52,201 nucleotides of DNA from Rhodovulum strictum (GTDB lineage Bacteria > Pseudomonadota > Alphaproteobacteria > Rhodobacterales > Rhodobacteraceae). The notes below the pieces were generated by a model, which did not search any database, was not told where the DNA came from, and saw nothing but the letters and a program-made list of their open reading frames with translations. A program made the position numbers and the translations under genes. Where the stretch lies: positions 1 to 52,201 of the forward strand of contig NZ_WJPO01000029.1 of the NCBI RefSeq assembly GCF_009649175.1, written 5' to 3'. Below are positions 1-8,751 of this stretch, piece after piece. Position 1 is the first letter of the stretch, and each line of letters begins with the position of its first letter.

Positions 1-456
1 TCCCTGCTTTTTACCGACAACCGAACCACCAAGCCCCGCCGCCGCCCCAGCCGCGCCTCAGCGCCGCCGGTGAAGGGCTATCTAGAGACGCCCACCCCGA
101 GTCGCAAGAGCTTTTTTACGGAAAGTACAAAAAACGTCATGGGCGCCCCGGACGGGTCTGGCCAGCCCCGGACAGAGGCGTTTTTGCGCAAGAGATGGAT
201 CGCCAGCTTGCGGCCGACGCTTTCGATGCAAGGCTCGCCCGTCTCGACGAGACCGCGACGCTGATGGCCAGGACCTACACGTGTGATCCGGGGTCGAATG
301 TTCCGGGCAACCCTCGGCGCGTTCTGTCCTATACTGGGGCCAAGGCACCTGTCGCAGGAGAGGGGCCGAGATGGCCAAAGGCTTCGAGATGCACCAAGCC
401 AAAGCCCCGGCAGCCGGGATCTGCCGGGGCGGACGAGACGTGAAAGGGAGGAAAGG
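1..456. other. Leading stretch with no convincing gene
   Basis: Short open frames on both strands here have no recognisable domain and no good ribosome binding site, and the long minus-strand frame is the antisense of the serine hydrolase gene. A TATACT box at 330-335 could be a -10 element for the hydrolase at 457, but I see no good -35 partner. The left edge may hold the tail of a gene outside the window; nothing here proves it. Confidence 0.4.
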
Positions 457-1662
457 ATGAATACCAACGGATGGAAACCGACCTTCGATGCCGTGCTTGA
501 CCGCGTGACGCAGGACGAGATGGCGGCGCGCGTGCCGGGTGTGGTGGCAATGGTCACCGACCGGCAGGGCAATGTCTACGAAGGCGCGCGCGGGCTGCGC
601 GATCTGGGGACAGGGACGGCGATGACGGCCGACACTGTCTTTGCCATCTTCTCGACCACCAAGGCGATCGGCGGGACCGCGGTGCTGCAATGCGTCGAGG
701 AAGGGCTGCTCGATCTCGACGCCCCGGCGAAGGAATATGCCCCCGGGCTGGGCGAGTTGCAGGTGCTCGAAGGCTTCGGCGCCGACGGCGCCCCGCGGCT
801 GCGGCCGCCGAAATCCGACATCACCACGCGCCAGTTGCTGCTGCACACGGCGGGATTCGGCTATGACTTCTTCAATCGGGATTACCTGAAGATGGCCGCC
901 GAACACGGCCAGCCCTCGGTCGTGACGGCCTGCCGCGAGGCGTTGATGACGCCGCTGCTGTTCGATCCCGGCGCGCGCTGGGAATATGGCAGCAATATCG
1001 ACTGGGCAGGCCAGGTGGTCGAGGGCATCCGCGGCAAGCGGCTGTCCGCAGTGCTGGCCGAGCACGTCTTTGCCCCGCTCGGCATCACCGACATGGCCTT
1101 TACCCGCAGCCCCGACATGAAGGCGCGCACCGCAACCGTTCATGCCCGCGACGCCGACGGGGTGCTGACCCCGATGGAGTTCGCCCTGCCCGACAATCCC
1201 GAGATCGACATGGCAGGGCACGGGCTTTACGGCTCGGTCGGGGAGTACATGAAGTTCATCCGAATGTGGCTGAATGACGGGATGGGCCAGAACGGCCGCG
1301 TGCTGAAGCCCGAGACCGTCGCGATGGCAGTGCAGAACGGGCTTGAGCCGCATCAGAAGGTGGTGATGCTGCCCGGTGTGATCCCGTCCCTGTCGAACGA
1401 CGCCGAGTTCTTCCCGGGGCTGAGCAAAAGCTGGGCGCTGACCTTCATGGTCAATGACGACGAGGCCCCCACCGGCCGCCCGGCAGGCGCCCTCGGCTGG
1501 GCGGGGCTGGCGAACCTGTTCTACTGGATCGACCGGCAGAACGGTTTCGGCGGGTTCTGGGCAACGCAGATCCTGCCCTTCGGCGATGCCGCCTCGTTCG
1601 GCGGCTATCTCGACTTCGAAACCGCGTTCTACCGCAACCTCCACCAATCGCGCGCCGCCTGA
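457..1662 (+). CDS. Serine hydrolase of the beta-lactamase/esterase family
   Basis: This 401-residue protein belongs to the class C beta-lactamase-like serine hydrolases (EstB-type esterases, penicillin-binding-like enzymes). The nucleophile motif S-x-x-K is seen as STTK at residues 66-69, and WEYGSN near 175-180 sits where the catalytic tyrosine motif is expected. There is no obvious signal peptide, so it is probably cytoplasmic and more likely an esterase or lactonase than a cell-wall enzyme. The ATG at 457 is chosen because a strong purine-rich ribosome binding site (GGGAGGAAAGG) lies just upstream; an in-frame extension to 283 has none. It converges on a flavin monooxygenase gene, and together they could form a Baeyer-Villiger oxidation plus ester hydrolysis pair; that pairing is inference. 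The substrate is unknown. Confidence 0.85.
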   Translation: MNTNGWKPTFDAVLDRVTQDEMAARVPGVVAMVTDRQGNVYEGARGLRDLGTGTAMTADTVFAIFSTTKAIGGTAVLQCVEEGLLDLDAPAKEYAPGLGELQVLEGFGADGAPRLRPPKSDITTRQLLLHTAGFGYDFFNRDYLKMAAEHGQPSVVTACREALMTPLLFDPGARWEYGSNIDWAGQVVEGIRGKRLSAVLAEHVFAPLGITDMAFTRSPDMKARTATVHARDADGVLTPMEFALPDNPEIDMAGHGLYGSVGEYMKFIRMWLNDGMGQNGRVLKPETVAMAVQNGLEPHQKVVMLPGVIPSLSNDAEFFPGLSKSWALTFMVNDDEAPTGRPAGALGWAGLANLFYWIDRQNGFGGFWATQILPFGDAASFGGYLDFETAFYRNLHQSRAA

Positions 1663-1763
1663 CCCGATATCGTCCTCCGCCGGAGCCACCTGCGGCGGAT
1701 GCCGGAAAACCCGCGCGGCGCCCCTGCAATGGCCGGATTCGAAACGCGGTTGCCCGAAGGTCT

Positions 1764-1784
1764 GGCCCGGGTGTCACCCGGGCC
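1764..1784. terminator. Bidirectional terminator-like hairpin between convergent genes
   Basis: A perfect inverted repeat with 9-base arms (GGCCCGGGT and ACCCGGGCC) and a 3-base loop lies in the gap between the ends of the serine hydrolase gene and the convergent monooxygenase gene. There is no long T run, so termination strength is uncertain. Confidence 0.5.
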
Positions 1785-1797
1785 GCCCGCGGCCTTG

Positions 1798-3597
1798 TCA
1801 GCCGAGGTGATGCACCGTCTGGAGCCCGTAGACCGAGACCGGCAGTTCCTCCATCCGGGCCTTCAGTTGCAGCGCCAGGAACTGCGAGTAGTGCCGCGAC
1901 TGGTGCAGGTTGCCGCCATGGAACCACAGCCCTTCCTGCTGGGTCGGTTTCCACATGTTGCGCTGCTCGCCTTCCCACGGGCCCGGATCCTTGGGCGTGT
2001 CGGACCCCAGACCCCAGCACTTGCCGACCTTGTCGGCGACGTCCTGCCCGATCAGATCCGCCGCCCAACCGTTCATCGAGCCATAGCCCGTGGCATAGAC
2101 GATCAGATCGGCCTCGAGCTTGGTGCCATCCTCCAGGATCAGCCCGTCCTCGACCACCTCGCGCACCTGGCCATGGGCCAGCTTGATCTGCCCGTCGATG
2201 ATCAGTTGGCTCGCGCCGATGTCGATGTAATAGCCCGAGCCGCGGCGCAGGTATTTCATGAACAGGCCCGAACCGTCGGCGCCCCAGTCAAGCCAGAATC
2301 CCGCGCGCTCCAGCCCGTCGTAGAACTCCTTGTCGCGCTCCTTCATCTGCTCGTAGAGCGGGATCTGGAACTCGTGCAGGATCGCATAGGGGATCGAGGC
2401 AAAGATCAGGTCAGCCTTTTCCGTGGTCATGCCGTTCTGCACGGCTTCTTCGGAATAAAGCCCGCCCAGCCCGATCTCCATCAGCGTGTCCGAGCGCACG
2501 ATATGGGTCGAGGACCGCTGAACCATGGTCACGTCGGCATCATGTTCCCACAGCGCCGCGGCGATGTCATGGGCCGAGTTGTTGGACCCCACGATCACGC
2601 ATTTCTTGCCCCTGTAGGCATCGGGGCCGGGGTGTTTGCTGGAATGGTGCTGGTCGCCCCGGAATGTCTCCATGCCGGGAAAATGGGGCATGTTCGGCTT
2701 GCCCGACATGCCGGTGGCCAGAACCAGTTGCTTCGGCTTCAGCGTGACTTCCTGCCCGTCGCGGTCCACCACGACGGTCCATTCCTTCGTGGCCTCGTCA
2801 TAACTGGCCGATTTGCAGGTGGTGCGCGTCCAGTAGTTCAACTCCATCACCCTGGTATACATCTCCAGCCAGTCGCCGATCTTGTCCTTGGGGCTGAAGA
2901 CGGGCCAGTTCTCGGGGAACTTGATATAGGGCAGGTGGTCGTACCAGACCGGATCGTGCAGGCAGAGCGACTTGTAGCGGTTGCGCCAGCTGTCGCCGGG
3001 GCGGTCGTTCTTCTCGACGATGATGGTGGGCACGCCCAGCTGGCGCAGCCGCGCGCCAAGCGCGATGCCGCCCTGCCCGCCGCCCACGATCAGCACATAG
3101 GGCTGTTTCGTGTAGCCAAGTTCCCGTTCCTCGGCCTCGCGCTCTTCCTTCCAGGTGGTGCGGTGCTTGCCCGCGCCATGCTTGGCCCCCAGCGGCCGGG
3201 CAAAGCCCCTGGGTTCCTCATGGCCCTTGAGTTCGACCATGGTGGTCAGCAGCGTCCAGATCCTGCCGTCCTTCAGCCGCATCAGGCCATAGCCGCGCGC
3301 CAGATCGGTCTCGAAGGTGATCCAGGCGGTGGTGATGCCGTCCGCTTCGGTCGGGATCTCGTGCTCGGCCAGATCCCAGCCGCGCGGCTTCGTCGTCGCA
3401 AGCTGGTGGCGCAGCATGTCGGCGACCTGTTCCTTGCCCTCTACGGTCTTGATGTTCCATGTGAATGTCACAAGGTCGCGCCAGTAGCAGTCATCGGCGA
3501 ACATCCCCACCGCGCGGTCGATATCGCCCTGTTCCAGCGCCTCGCCAAAGGCCGACAGGACCGCGCGCGTGGAATCGGTCGTGGTTGAATCAAGCAT
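1798..3597 (-). CDS. Flavin-containing monooxygenase with N-terminal SnoaL-like domain
   Basis: A 599-residue NAD(P)H/FAD-dependent oxygenase. Residues 1-130 resemble a SnoaL/NTF2-like domain. A linker leads to an FAD-binding Rossmann motif GGGQGG at 172-177, then a second nucleotide-binding motif VIVGSNNSAHD at 334-344. Just before the second motif, residues 312-323 read F-x-G-x-x-x-H-x-x-x-H-P. This is close to the Baeyer-Villiger fingerprint F-x-G-x-x-x-H-x-x-x-W-P/D but has His in place of Trp. The start at 3597 has a GGGAGGAAAC ribosome binding site; the longer frame to 3720 has none. An aldehyde dehydrogenase lies upstream on the same strand and an esterase-like gene converges from the other side. 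The protein could oxidise ketones or heteroatoms; the substrate cannot be read from sequence. Confidence 0.85.
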   Translation of the reverse strand: MLDSTTTDSTRAVLSAFGEALEQGDIDRAVGMFADDCYWRDLVTFTWNIKTVEGKEQVADMLRHQLATTKPRGWDLAEHEIPTEADGITTAWITFETDLARGYGLMRLKDGRIWTLLTTMVELKGHEEPRGFARPLGAKHGAGKHRTTWKEEREAEERELGYTKQPYVLIVGGGQGGIALGARLRQLGVPTIIVEKNDRPGDSWRNRYKSLCLHDPVWYDHLPYIKFPENWPVFSPKDKIGDWLEMYTRVMELNYWTRTTCKSASYDEATKEWTVVVDRDGQEVTLKPKQLVLATGMSGKPNMPHFPGMETFRGDQHHSSKHPGPDAYRGKKCVIVGSNNSAHDIAAALWEHDADVTMVQRSSTHIVRSDTLMEIGLGGLYSEEAVQNGMTTEKADLIFASIPYAILHEFQIPLYEQMKERDKEFYDGLERAGFWLDWGADGSGLFMKYLRRGSGYYIDIGASQLIIDGQIKLAHGQVREVVEDGLILEDGTKLEADLIVYATGYGSMNGWAADLIGQDVADKVGKCWGLGSDTPKDPGPWEGEQRNMWKPTQQEGLWFHGGNLHQSRHYSQFLALQLKARMEELPVSVYGLQTVHHLG

Positions 3598-3752
3598 GTG
3601 TTTCCTCCCGTTTCGTCGTTCTCCCGACCGGCAGGCTGCCGCAGGACGGGATGCGCTGACCAGAGAAATCGCGACAGTCTGACGCAGTTGAGCGCAGTCG
3701 GCGGCCGCGCCGTTGCGCACGCAACAGGGCGCAACGCTCGGCCCGGCAGCGC

Positions 3753-3854
3753 CAGCCCCAGCTTGCGGACCCGCCGCATCACGGTGGACCGGTTCACCCC
3801 CAGCCGCCGCGCCGCGCGCGCCATGTTCCAGTCGCTGGCGGCAAGGTCATCGCG
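3753..3854 (-). pseudogene. Fis-type HTH fragment of a second AcoR-like regulator
   Basis: One minus-strand frame encodes about 34 residues that read like the C-terminal Fis-type helix-turn-helix of AcoR/sigma-54-type activators, including NMARAARRLGVNRSTVMRRV followed by RKLGL. The pattern matches the HTH at the end of the intact GAF regulator at 5640-6620. The surrounding frame has no GAF or AAA+ domain, no credible start (the first Met lies inside the aldehyde dehydrogenase terminator) and no stop soon after the HTH, so this looks like the remnant of a deleted regulator rather than a working gene. It could instead be part of a very short HTH protein, but I see no ribosome binding site. Confidence 0.5.
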
Positions 3855-3972
3855 GGGGCCGCTCGCCCATGCGAAACCGGAAAGATGTTCCTTATCGTCA
3901 AGCCGCGTCCTGCGCGACGAGGGCCGCGCCCGACCCTGGAACGCCAGTTCGGGGGCGCGACCGTCGCGTAAC

Positions 3973-3996
3973 GGCACCGCCCCCGGGGGCGGTGCC
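3973..3996 (-). terminator. Palindromic terminator after the aldehyde dehydrogenase gene
   Basis: A perfect 24-base palindrome with 12-base arms (GGCACCGCCCCC and its complement) sits 18 bases past the stop codon of the aldehyde dehydrogenase gene. It is very stable but has no following T run. It separates that gene from the HTH fragment and the monooxygenase. Confidence 0.55.
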
Positions 3997-4014
3997 GCAG
4001 CGTCTGGCGCGGGA

Positions 4015-5535
4015 TCAGAAGAAGCCCAGCTTGTCCGGGTTGTAGCTGACCAGCATGTTCTTGGTCTGCTGGTAGTGATCCAGCATCATCTTGTGCGTCT
4101 CGCGCCCGATGCCGGATTGCTTGTAGCCGCCAAAGGCCGCGTGAGCGGGATAGGCGTGATAGTTGTTGACCCAGACCCGGCCCGCCTCGATCGCGCGGCC
4201 GAAGCGGTAGGCGCGGGTGCCGTCGCGGGTCCAGACGCCGGCGCCAAGGCCGTACATCGTGTCATTGGCGATGGCCAGCGCCTCGGCCTCGTCCCTGAAG
4301 GTGGTGACGGACACCACGGGGCCGAAGATCTCCTCCTGGAAGACGCGCATCCCGTTATGGCCCTTCAGGATCGTGGGCTGGATGTAGAACCCGCCCGCCA
4401 GGTCGCCGTCCATCCGCGCCGCATCGCCGCCGACCAGAACCTCGGCGCCCTCCTCGCGGCCGATGGTGAAGTAGGACATGATCTTGTCATGCTGCTGGCG
4501 GCTGGCCTGCGCGCCGACCATCGTCGCGGGGTCGCGCGGATCGCCCTGCCTGATCGCCTTCACGCGGGCGATGCAGCGGGCGATGAACTCTTCGTAGATG
4601 TCTTCCTGGATCAGCGCGCGCGAGGGGCAGGTACAGACCTCGCCCTGGTTGAAGGCAAACAGGACGAAGCCCTCCACCGCCTTGTCGAGAAACGCGTCAT
4701 CCTGCGCCATAACGTCCGAGAAGAAGATGTTGGGCGACTTGCCGCCCAGTTCCAGCGTGACCGGGATCAGGTTGACGGTCGCGGCCTCCATGATCCTGCG
4801 GCCCGTCGCGGTCGATCCGGTAAAGGCGATCTTGGCGATCCGGTTCGAGCGCGCCAGCGCGTCGCCCGCCTCGGCACCGAGGCCGTTGACGATGTTCAGC
4901 ACGCCCGCCGGCAGCAGATCGGCGATCAACTCGGCCAGCACCAGAATCGCCGCCGGGGTCTGTTCGGCGGGTTTCAGCACCACGCAATTGCCCGCTGCCA
5001 GCGCCGGGGCCAGCTTCCACGCCGCCATCAGGATCGAGAAGTTCCAAGGGATGATCTGGCCGACCACACCCAGCGGTTCGTGGAAGTGATAGGCCACGGT
5101 GTCATGGTCGATTTCCGACATCGTGCCTTCCTGCGCGCGCAGGACACCGGCGAAATAGCGGAAATGGTCGATCGACAGCGGGATGTCGGCCGCGGTCGTC
5201 TCGCGGATAGGCTTGCCGTTGTCCCAGGTCTCGGCCGCAGCCAGAAGGTCAAGGTTCTGCTCCATCCGGTCGGCGATCTGCAACAGGATGTTCGAGCGAT
5301 GCCCGGCCGAGGTCTTGCCCCAAGCTTCGCGGGCGGCATGGGCGGCGTCCAGCGCCAGTTCGATATCGGCCCGGTCCGAGCGCGCCACCTCGCAGACCTT
5401 CGCGCCGGTGATCGGCGTGATGTTGTCCATGTAGCGGCCCGCAACCGGGGGCACGAAGGCGCCGCCGATGAAGTTGTCGTAACGGTTCCTGAAGGGCGAG
5501 ACGTGATGTCCCGCGATCTGGGTCTGCTGGTTCAT
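4015..5535 (-). CDS. Aldehyde dehydrogenase, AcoD/ExaC type
   Basis: A 506-residue NAD(P)-dependent aldehyde dehydrogenase that oxidises an aldehyde to the carboxylic acid. Visible motifs are GQIIPWNF near 159-166 (cofactor site), ELGGKSP at 262-268 with the catalytic Glu, and [12 protein letters not shown] at 295-306, where Cys301 is the expected nucleophile (five residues before the conserved Arg). The [12 protein letters not shown] wording is typical of the AcoD/ExaC acetaldehyde dehydrogenase group. The ATG at 5535 has a GAGGAGGACA ribosome binding site; the open frame continues upstream without one. An AcoR-like regulator lies just upstream on the same strand, the usual partner of this enzyme class. 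With the adjacent monooxygenase it may oxidise aldehydes from alcohol or ketone breakdown; that use is inferred. Confidence 0.93.
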   Translation of the reverse strand: MNQQTQIAGHHVSPFRNRYDNFIGGAFVPPVAGRYMDNITPITGAKVCEVARSDRADIELALDAAHAAREAWGKTSAGHRSNILLQIADRMEQNLDLLAAAETWDNGKPIRETTAADIPLSIDHFRYFAGVLRAQEGTMSEIDHDTVAYHFHEPLGVVGQIIPWNFSILMAAWKLAPALAAGNCVVLKPAEQTPAAILVLAELIADLLPAGVLNIVNGLGAEAGDALARSNRIAKIAFTGSTATGRRIMEAATVNLIPVTLELGGKSPNIFFSDVMAQDDAFLDKAVEGFVLFAFNQGEVCTCPSRALIQEDIYEEFIARCIARVKAIRQGDPRDPATMVGAQASRQQHDKIMSYFTIGREEGAEVLVGGDAARMDGDLAGGFYIQPTILKGHNGMRVFQEEIFGPVVSVTTFRDEAEALAIANDTMYGLGAGVWTRDGTRAYRFGRAIEAGRVWVNNYHAYPAHAAFGGYKQSGIGRETHKMMLDHYQQTKNMLVSYNPDKLGFF

Positions 5536-5610
5536 GATGTCCTCCTCGCGCCCGGTCCTCCACCGGGCAGTGACAGGACGGTGCCCGCGCCGTGCCGCGC
5601 TGTCAGCCCC

Positions 5611-5631
5611 GCCCCGGCACGGGACCGGGGC
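5611..5631 (-). terminator. Weak hairpin between regulator and aldehyde dehydrogenase
   Basis: Seven-base arms GCCCCGG and CCGGGGC with a 7-base loop lie just past the regulator stop codon, in the 104-base gap before the aldehyde dehydrogenase start. There is no T run. It may terminate or attenuate read-through from the regulator gene. Confidence 0.3.
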
Positions 5632-5639
5632 AATCTGTC

Positions 5640-6620
5640 TCATCCCCGAGACAGGTTCGCCCCGCTTTCCCCGATTCCCAGCCGCTTCATGCGCCGATAC
5701 AGCGTCGCCCGCCCCACACCGAGGTTCCGCGCCGCCTGCGAGACATTCCCGCCCGCCCGCGTCAGGGCACAAATCACCGCCGCCCGCTCCGCCTTTTCAA
5801 AGCCGCGCAGCCCGTCTTCGCGCCCGAAGATGTCCGATGCCGGAACCGGCGCGATCGGCCCCGTCGCCGCCATCCCGAACGCCTTGCGCGCGCCCCGCGT
5901 CGCCCCGACCACGATATCGTCGTGATCCACCGCCAGCAGCGTTGCGGCGTCGGTATCGTCGGCATCGGCATGCACGATCCGCATCCCCGGATAGGCCGCG
6001 CAGAAGCTGTCGGTCTCGATCTGGCGCGCGGTCTGGCCGACCATGGCCGCGATGAGCCGGTTGAACGCCTCGGTCTGGTCCGCCCGCGCCGACGAGACAT
6101 CCAGCGCCCCGACGATCCGCGCATCCGGACCATAGATCGGCGCGTCGATGCAACTCATGCCGATATTGCGGGCCAGGAAGTGATCGTCGCGGTGGATGAT
6201 GAGGCTGCGGCTTTCGGCAAGGCATGTGCCGATTCCATTGGTGCCTTCGGCGGATTCGGACCAGTCCATCCCCTCGAACAGCCCCCAGCGCCGGAACACC
6301 TCGCGATCGGCCTCGCTGCACCGCCGGTCCAGCACCACGCCCTCGGGATCGCACAGCAGCACCGCGCAGCCCGATTGCCCGACCAGCGCAAAAAGCTGGT
6401 CAAGCTTCGGCGCGGCGATCTGAAGGAACTGCTCCTGCGCCTCGCGCCGCTGCGACAGGGCGGCATCGTCGATCCGGTCCCGGGTGGCCTCTGCGGCCGG
6501 GTCCAGCCCGTGCAGCGTCATCGACCGCCGCCACGAGGCGACAACCTGCGACCGCGCCGGGGCCGAGCCCGATTGCGACGCGGAAATCACCCTGTTCACA
6601 TGGTCATTGATCGGCTTCAT
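5640..6620 (-). CDS. GAF-domain transcriptional regulator with Fis-type HTH (AcoR-like, no AAA+ domain)
   Basis: A 326-residue DNA-binding regulator. The N-terminal half has the SWRRSM helix and the GAF-like region characteristic of AcoR, the acetoin/glycerol operon activator. Sequence such as [12 protein letters not shown] (near 125-140) and [20 protein letters not shown] is typical of AcoR sensors. The C-terminus carries a Fis-type helix-turn-helix ([20 protein letters not shown], about 290-310). The central AAA+ sigma-54 activation domain of true AcoR is missing: the protein goes from GAF to HTH in about 100 residues. It therefore cannot drive sigma-54 open-complex formation and probably acts as a classical activator or repressor. 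The start at 6620 follows a poor ribosome binding site. The likely target is the aldehyde dehydrogenase gene 104 bases downstream; the effector is unknown. Confidence 0.85.
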   Translation of the reverse strand: MKPINDHVNRVISASQSGSAPARSQVVASWRRSMTLHGLDPAAEATRDRIDDAALSQRREAQEQFLQIAAPKLDQLFALVGQSGCAVLLCDPEGVVLDRRCSEADREVFRRWGLFEGMDWSESAEGTNGIGTCLAESRSLIIHRDDHFLARNIGMSCIDAPIYGPDARIVGALDVSSARADQTEAFNRLIAAMVGQTARQIETDSFCAAYPGMRIVHADADDTDAATLLAVDHDDIVVGATRGARKAFGMAATGPIAPVPASDIFGREDGLRGFEKAERAAVICALTRAGGNVSQAARNLGVGRATLYRRMKRLGIGESGANLSRG

Positions 6621-6781
6621 CGCCGCCCTCCCCCCCGTCCCGTACACACCGCCCGCCCCATTGGCCGCCGTTTGGCGGGGCAGGCCGCCGCATGATTCCC
6701 TTGCGTCAGGATGTAGCAGAAAACCGATCCCCCCGGGCCGCGGAAATCCCGGGCAGCTTTCCCGGCGCCGCACCGGCGTAC

Positions 6782-6799
6782 CCGTCACGGATCCGTCAC
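6782..6799 (+). promoter_or_regulatory. Pho box (PhoB site) upstream of phnC
   Basis: Two identical 7-base repeats CCGTCAC are separated by 4 bases (GGAT), the 7+4+7, 11-base-period geometry of the PhoB box (consensus CTGTCAT, 4 bases, CTGTCAT). Further GTCAC units at 6846-6852 (ACGTCAC) and 6868-6874 (CTGTCAC) are spaced 22 bases apart, two Pho-box periods, closer to the gene. This predicts phosphate-starvation control of the phnCDE operon. Confidence 0.6.
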
Positions 6800-6915
6800 A
6801 TTTCCACGCCAGCGCGCTCCCCGGGGCGCGCGAGATTTCACAGGAACGTCACACACGCTTGGCCGGGCTGTCACGAACGCCTGCGAAACGGGCGCTGCGA
6901 ATGGGGGGATGGCAG

Positions 6916-7728
6916 ATGCTCGACGTTCAGAACGTGACCCGGGTCTTCGGAGACAAGCGCGCTGTCGACCGGGTCAGCTTTACCCTGCATCAGCCCGGAT
7001 TCATCGGCATCATCGGCAGCTCCGGCGCGGGCAAGTCCACCTTCCTGCGGATGATGAACCGGCTGACCGACGCCACCGAGGGCCGCATCCTCTACGAGGG
7101 GCAGGACATCCTGCCCCTGCGCGGGGCGGCAGCGCGCAATTGGCAAAGCCGTTGCGCGATGATCTTCCAGCAGTTCAACCTGGTGCCGCGGCTGGACGTG
7201 GTGGCCAATGTCCTGCACGGCAAGCTGAACCGGCAGTCCACGCTGGCCACGATGTTCAACCTGTGGTCCCGCGCCGATATTCTGCGCGCCATCGACATCC
7301 TGGACCGGCTGGGCATCGCCGAACAGGCCACCAAGCGCGCCGAGGCGCTGTCGGGCGGCCAGCAGCAGCGCGTCGCCATCGCGCGCGCGCTGATGCAGGA
7401 TCCGGCGATCATCCTGGCCGACGAACCGATCGCCAGCCTCGACCCGATGAACGCGCAGATCGTGATGGACACGCTCAAGCGCATCAATGTCGAGGACGGG
7501 CGGATGGTCATTGCCAACCTGCACACGCTGGATACCGCGCGGCGCTATTGCGACCGGGTGATCGGCATGCGCGACGGTCGCATCGTCTTCGACGGCACGC
7601 CCGAGCAACTGACCACCGGTGTCGCGCGCGACATCTACGGCGCCGACGAAACCTTCAACGAACACGCCACCTCGACCGCCATCCGGCCGGAGCGGGCCGT
7701 CCCGGCCGCGCGCGTCGCGGTCCACTGA
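6916..7728 (+). CDS. phnC: Phosphonate ABC transporter ATP-binding protein
   Basis: A 270-residue ATPase that powers phosphonate import with PhnD and PhnE. It has Walker [10 protein letters not shown] near residue 35, a Q-loop [12 protein letters not shown], the ABC signature [15 protein letters not shown] and Walker [13 protein letters not shown]. The PhnC-specific features are the Q-loop wording and the insert [15 protein letters not shown]. The ATG at 6916 is preferred because the GGGGGGA at 6903-6909 is well spaced; an in-frame ATG at 6901 would add five residues. It is the first gene of the transporter operon, downstream of a Pho box. A short hairpin separates it from phnD. Family assignment is firm; the exact substrates are not. 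Confidence 0.95.
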   Translation: MLDVQNVTRVFGDKRAVDRVSFTLHQPGFIGIIGSSGAGKSTFLRMMNRLTDATEGRILYEGQDILPLRGAAARNWQSRCAMIFQQFNLVPRLDVVANVLHGKLNRQSTLATMFNLWSRADILRAIDILDRLGIAEQATKRAEALSGGQQQRVAIARALMQDPAIILADEPIASLDPMNAQIVMDTLKRINVEDGRMVIANLHTLDTARRYCDRVIGMRDGRIVFDGTPEQLTTGVARDIYGADETFNEHATSTAIRPERAVPAARVAVH

Positions 7729-7738
7729 ATCCCGAATG

Positions 7739-7760
7739 CCCTGCGCCCGCAGGGTCTTTC
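7739..7760 (+). terminator. Small hairpin between phnC and phnD
   Basis: Six-base arms CCCTGC and GCAGGG with a 4-base loop, followed by TCTTTC, lie in the phnC-phnD gap. It may be a weak attenuator or a stabilising stem for the phnD message. Confidence 0.35.
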
Positions 7761-7781
7761 ATCGCAACGGAGAGAGAGCGA

Positions 7782-8681
7782 ATGAAGAAGCTTGCTGCCA
7801 CCCTTCTGCTGTCCACCGCGCTGGCCGCCCCGATCGCGGCCGAGGGCATCACCCAGTTCAATATCGGCCTTCTGGGCGGCGAGAACGCCCAGGACCGCCT
7901 CGCCTCGAACGAGTGCTTCCGCGCCTATGCCGAAGAGGCGCTGGGCGTGCCGGTGCGGCTGTTCACCCCGGCCGACTACAATGGCGTCATCCAGGGCCTG
8001 ATCGGCGGATCGCTGGACATGGCCTGGCTCGGCGCCTCGGCCTATGCCGCGGTCTGGCTGAACGATCCCGAGGCGGTGCGGCCGGTGCTGGTCAAGACCA
8101 ATCTCGATGGCAGCTACATGTACTACTCCATCGCGATCGCGCGCACCGACAGCGGCATCACCTCGCTCGACGACATGAAGGGCAAGAGCTTTGCCTTTGC
8201 CGACCCGAACTCGACCTCGGGCTATCTGGTGCCGCTGATCGAGATCCCCGAGGCGGGCTACTCGATGACCGAAGGCGAGTATTTCAGCCGCGTCGGCTTT
8301 TCCGGCGGGCATGAACAGACCGTCATCGCGGTGGTCAACGGCGATTACGACGCCGGTGTGGTCTGGGCCGATGGCCAGGGCGAGTGGGAAGACGGCTACA
8401 ACTCGGGTGCGCTGCGCAAGGCGGCCGATTCGGGTCTTGTCGACATGAACGACATTGTCGAGATCTGGCGCTCCAAGCCCATCCCCGAAGGCCCCATCGT
8501 GCTGCGCAGCGCGCTGCCGCAGGATGTGCAGGACAAGATCTACGACCTCGTGGCCAACCTGCACGAGACAGACCCGGACTGCGCCTATGGCGTCGCCGCG
8601 GGCGAGACGGCAGGCTTTACCCCGATCGGGCATGACGCCTACGAGACGATCATCGCGGTGCGCCGCTCGCAGATGAACTGA
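7782..8681 (+). CDS. phnD: Phosphonate ABC transporter periplasmic binding protein
   Basis: A 299-residue solute-binding protein. Residues 1-20 form a signal peptide (MKK, a hydrophobic core rich in Leu/Ala, AxA-type cleavage after AAPIAA). The mature protein has the PhnD fold wording: FNIGLLGGENAQDR, the GASAYAAVWL region and FADPNSTSGYLVP, which in this family lines the phosphonate pocket with Ser/Thr side chains. It binds alkylphosphonates in the periplasm and delivers them to PhnE1/PhnE2. The start has a GGAGAGAGAG ribosome binding site. A strong intrinsic terminator follows the gene, which should keep the binding protein more abundant than the permeases. Confidence 0.95.
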   Translation: MKKLAATLLLSTALAAPIAAEGITQFNIGLLGGENAQDRLASNECFRAYAEEALGVPVRLFTPADYNGVIQGLIGGSLDMAWLGASAYAAVWLNDPEAVRPVLVKTNLDGSYMYYSIAIARTDSGITSLDDMKGKSFAFADPNSTSGYLVPLIEIPEAGYSMTEGEYFSRVGFSGGHEQTVIAVVNGDYDAGVVWADGQGEWEDGYNSGALRKAADSGLVDMNDIVEIWRSKPIPEGPIVLRSALPQDVQDKIYDLVANLHETDPDCAYGVAAGETAGFTPIGHDAYETIIAVRRSQMN

Positions 8682-8700
8682 CCGCACCCGCAAGGGTTCC

Positions 8701-8739
8701 GGCCGGATGCCGCGTCCGCGCGGTGTCCGGTCCTTTTTT
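8701..8739 (+). terminator. Intrinsic terminator/attenuator between phnD and phnE1
   Basis: CCGGA (8703-8707) pairs with TCCGG (8726-8730), and inside it CCGCG (8710-8714) pairs with CGCGG (8719-8723) around a 4-base loop. A run of six T follows at 8734-8739. This is a textbook rho-independent terminator within the operon, 13 bases before the phnE1 start, and probably lowers permease expression relative to PhnD. Confidence 0.7.
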
Positions 8740-8751
8740 GATGGATCGTCC

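Noticed and set aside
82-1689. A 535-residue minus-strand frame over the serine hydrolase
   Set aside because: The plus-strand frame has the S-x-x-K motif and a good ribosome binding site; the minus frame has no recognisable content.
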